64,000 nucleotides of DNA, taken from an uncultured Bacteroides sp. GTDB taxonomy: Bacteria > Bacteroidota > Bacteroidia > Bacteroidales > Bacteroidaceae. The position numbers were made by a program, and so were the translations under genes. A model generated the notes under the pieces. The model did no database searches. It was given only the letters and a program-made list of their open reading frames with translations, and had not been told where the DNA came from. The stretch is taken from assembly GCA_947074195.1 (NCBI GenBank), contig CAMTOS010000001.1, forward strand, positions 1-64,000. The letters run 5' to 3'. Below, one piece after another: positions 62,601-64,000 of this stretch (position 1 is its first letter; the number at the start of each line of letters is the position of its first letter).

Positions 62601-63678
62601 CTTTTATCAGGCTGAGCAATTCACTTCTATGGCTACCGGAGCAGGAACCGGTATAGGACTGGCTTTAACTAAAGGTATAATTGAACTTCATCATGGTGAT
62701 ATTTATGTAGAAAGTGAAATCGGCAACGGTTCAACCTTTACGATAGCATTGAAATCAGGGAATTCACATTTTGAGGAATCACAGATTTTCGATCATAAAA
62801 GAGAATATGTACAGGAAACTGATCTGACACAGCATAATATTACATTAATAAATGAATCATTGCTAAGCAATAATTTACCGGAATTGCAGCCAACCGATGC
62901 TAAGATTCTTATCGTAGAAGATGATGAAGGAATCTGTGATATGCTTGCCGATGTTTTCAGTACTTTCTATCAGGTGTTTAAAGCACATGATGGTATAGAA
63001 GCTTATGAGATTATTGAACGTGAGATGCCCGATCTTGTTTTAAGCGATGTAATGATGCCCCGCATGTCTGGAACGGATCTTTGTAAAAAGATAAAAGGAG
63101 AATTCAATACTTGTCATATACCTGTGGTATTACTGACAGCAAGAACGGCAGTTGAACATACTATTGAAGGGCTAAAACTTGGTGCTGATGATTATATTAC
63201 CAAGCCTTTTAATATGAATATTCTGGTATCTCGTTGCAATAATCTCGTGAATTCACGAATAATACTGCAAGAGAAGTTTAGCAAACAACCGCAGGCTTTT
63301 GCTCAAATGCTTGCGACCAATCCAATGGATAAGGAAATGCTTGACCGCGCAATGGTAATTATTGAAAAGCATCTGGATAATACGGATTTTAATGTGAATA
63401 TTTTCGCACGCGAAATGGGAATGGCAAGAACAAATCTGTTTACAAAATTAAAAGCAGTTACCGGTCAGACGCCAAATGACTTTATTCTTAATATCAGATT
63501 GAAAAAAGGTGCAGTAATGTTGCGCAATAACCCTGAACTTAATATTGCTGAAATATCTGACAGAATAGGATTCTCATCTTCAAGATATTTTAGTAAATGT
63601 TTTAAGGATGTTTATAATGTGAGTCCGATGAGCTATCGTAAAAATGAGGTAGCTGCTGAAGAGAAAGAGACAGAATAA
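59629..63678 (+). CDS. Hybrid two-component system sensor-regulator (HTCS)
   Basis: 1349 residues fusing sensor and transcription factor. GTG start (frame MRKLFTLFCLL) with signal peptide to about residue 20. Two seven-bladed propellers of Reg_prop repeats (W-IGT-GL/GG-N motifs, about 25-690) and a Y_Y_Y beta sandwich (about 700-765) form the periplasmic glycan sensor. One membrane helix follows near 772-795. HisKA with His830 (TNISHEFRTPLTLI), an ATPase domain with N box NNLLSNALKHS and GTGIGLAL, a receiver domain with Asp1140 (VLSDVMMPRMSG), and a C-terminal AraC HTH (about 1245-1340, IAEISDRIGFSSSRYFSKCF) complete it. It lies divergent to the GH88-sulfatase operon, which it probably controls. 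Confidence 0.95.
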   Translation: MRKLFTLFCLLINTIFCFSQQSDITFRHLTTNEGLSQFSVNNLYIDEWGTLWIGTREGLNRYNGNDIKTYKLEKNNPHSLFCNTVIRITGNKDGIVYLLCTEGIAEFDIASQKFTTLLEGNINSIFFKEKLYIGQKDEIYIFNENTRNFDFYYRVPGNDITISCLHLDDNDVLWIGTQNNGVACLSPERELSFIIEKGNIISIFEDTDKDLWIGSWEHGLYHIDQNKFIENYSHQPGNSNSISSNFVRSCNEDNHGNIWIGTFNGLNRFNKQSKKFDLYTPDNKVGSLTHNSIWCIEKDQQGTIWLGTYFGGVNYFNPEYEIYKRYEYTEEREKGLSNPIVGRMLKDKHENLWICTEGGGINVYNRKNNSYKWILSDGKPNSLSHNNIKSIYYDEKNDIMWIGTHLGGLNKYEIRTGNITCYRMKEGDPTSLPSDIIRDITPYEDNLIIATQNGVVHFDIKSGKCRQLFKDSKEGRLIKMVADILVDKNNTLWIAATGEGVFSYRFDTDELINYRHEMNNPQSLNNNNVNNIMQDSDGNLWFATAGSGLDLFNAENKSFSNYDVINNGLSNDCVYEIHESNNDKNKLFLITIQGLSIFDKEQERFFNYNAENGFPLSGINENALYVSPTGEIYLGSIQGMISFNEQDLHFTPKPYRIIPARLWVNNHEIFPGDQTGILQQDLCYTPEIKLKAEQNVFTIDFSTSNHIPANRSEILYKLEGFSNQWNLLERDQTNITYTNLNPGHYTLIIKAKQAEVDEARIDIIVLPPWYRTWWAYMFYITATLSLIIYLIRAYKARIRLQESLRYEKKHNEDIEELNQTKLRFFTNISHEFRTPLTLIVGQVETLLQLQSFTPAVYNKLLGVYKSSLQLRELITELLDFRKQEQGHMKIHVCKHNIIHFLNENYLIFREYTNSKNISFIFEKENEEIELWYDQKQMQKVINNLLSNALKHSNEGGQVIMSVKCENDLVCIRISDNGMGIDAKEIDKIFDRFYQAEQFTSMATGAGTGIGLALTKGIIELHHGDIYVESEIGNGSTFTIALKSGNSHFEESQIFDHKREYVQETDLTQHNITLINESLLSNNLPELQPTDAKILIVEDDEGICDMLADVFSTFYQVFKAHDGIEAYEIIEREMPDLVLSDVMMPRMSGTDLCKKIKGEFNTCHIPVVLLTARTAVEHTIEGLKLGADDYITKPFNMNILVSRCNNLVNSRIILQEKFSKQPQAFAQMLATNPMDKEMLDRAMVIIEKHLDNTDFNVNIFAREMGMARTNLFTKLKAVTGQTPNDFILNIRLKKGAVMLRNNPELNIAEISDRIGFSSSRYFSKCFKDVYNVSPMSYRKNEVAAEEKETE

Positions 63679-63698
63679 TTAGTTATAATATATTTCAT

Positions 63699-63734
63699 AA
63701 AAAATGCCTGATAATTATTTATCAGGCATTTTTT
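63699..63734. terminator. Bidirectional terminator between HTCS and right-edge gene
   Basis: Perfect 16-bp stem 63699-63714 / 63719-63734 (AAAAAATGCCTGATAA and complement) with loop TTAT. U tract in both directions. Confidence 0.92.
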
Positions 63735-63750
63735 ATGGTAGCAGACTTAT

Positions 63751-64000
63751 TTAGTTAACGATAATCTTTTCTGTAATCATATCATTACCAGTCTGTAATT
63801 GTACTATATAAACTCCCTGAGTAAGAGGAATAAGATGACGACCAGAAGAAACTGTCGTATGGATATTCAATCCGGATGAATTAAACACTCTTGCAACAGA
63901 AGCTGAAGAAGATATAATATGCAATTCTTTATTTTCAACCCATATATGCGAATTGTTGATTTCTGTTTCATCAGTTAACCCTACACTTCCGTCTTCTTTA
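63751..64000 (-). CDS. T9SS C-terminal sorting domain protein (3' end only)
   Basis: The frame reads leftwards from the window edge to TAA at 63751-63753; about 83 codons are visible and the 5' part is outside. The translation contains HIWVENKELHIIS, ARVFNSSGLNIH, then LIPLTQGVYIVQLQTG and ends ITEKIIVN. This is the pattern of a type A T9SS sorting domain (N-G turn, GxYxV strand, terminal K-I-V). The exported passenger is unknown. Given the neighbouring HTCS and GH88/sulfatase, it could be a glycan-active surface enzyme. Confidence 0.82.
   Translation of the reverse strand, partial: KEDGSVGLTDETEINNSHIWVENKELHIISSSASVARVFNSSGLNIHTTVSSGRHLIPLTQGVYIVQLQTGNDMITEKIIVN

Noticed and set aside
1..64000. 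tRNA, rRNA, IS element, prophage, CRISPR or toxin-antitoxin modules
   Set aside because: I looked through the intergenic regions on both strands. No cloverleaf, transposase, integrase, or direct-repeat/spacer pattern was found. The 22-bp arrays have degenerate units without unique spacers, so they are not CRISPR.

Overview
This 64 kb window is an ordinary chromosomal stretch of a member of the Bacteroidota, almost certainly order Bacteroidales. The evidence is the gene content: SprA and PorE of the type IX secretion system (T9SS), two proteins with T9SS C-terminal sorting domains, a hybrid two-component regulator next to a sulfatase and a GH88 enzyme, a PCMD lipoprotein, and methylmalonyl-CoA mutase in two subunits. 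Many promoters carry the Bacteroidetes -7 element TAnnTTTG, a few with TTTG 19-21 nt upstream. Genus cannot be fixed from the sequence alone. I see no rRNA, tRNA, IS element, prophage or CRISPR array.

Layout, left to right. 1-3111 (-): mutB (cut by the left edge) and mutA. 3544-5211 (+): AspT/YidE-type transporter. 5299-13402 (-): ruvA, sprA and a newly noticed 45-residue basic ORF. 13660-19897 (+): diaminopimelate dehydrogenase, prolyl oligopeptidase, glutamate dehydrogenase and M24 peptidase, each with its own promoter or terminator. 20084-21541 (-): CCA-adding enzyme; 21644 (+): a lipoprotein. 22503-25369 (-): a three-gene operon of steroid 5-alpha-reductase-like protein, Old Yellow Enzyme and SDR. 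25512-28962 (-): an aconitase and an isocitrate dehydrogenase homologue with altered active-site residues. 29127 (+): Upf1-like helicase; 31031 (-): mutS. 34074-40251 (-): ilv operon (ilvD, ilvB, ilvN, acyl-ACP thioesterase, ilvC) preceded by a leader peptide and attenuator. 40596-45144: SlyD-like isomerase, UPF0597 protein, PCMD lipoprotein with beta-barrel partner, small winged-helix protein. 45300 (+): porE. 47349-50701 (-): aquaporin, aroC and M20 peptidase. 50900-52872 (+): Y-family polymerase and SRAP protein. 53106-56464 (+): T9SS-exported CotH-type protein and an esterase. 56563-63678: sulfatase and GH88 (-) divergent from a hybrid two-component sensor (+). 63751-64000 (-): the end of another T9SS cargo gene.

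Functional links. SprA (outer-membrane pore) and PorE (periplasmic anchor) are parts of one export machine, and the CotH-type protein and the right-edge protein are probable cargo. The ilv genes form a complete run from dihydroxyacid dehydratase to ketol-acid reductoisomerase, with translation-coupled attenuation that the sequence shows clearly. The 5-alpha-reductase/OYE/SDR trio resembles the steroid and bile-acid reduction clusters known in gut Bacteroidota. Sulfatase, GH88 and sensor look like a small regulated locus for sulfated, uronate-containing glycans.

The least explained feature is a family of intergenic arrays with an exact 22-bp period at three loci (14656-14743, 33855-34008, 52911-52998). 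All share one architecture: 6-nt arm, 6-nt core, 6-nt arm, 4-nt linker. I do not recognise it as a described element.
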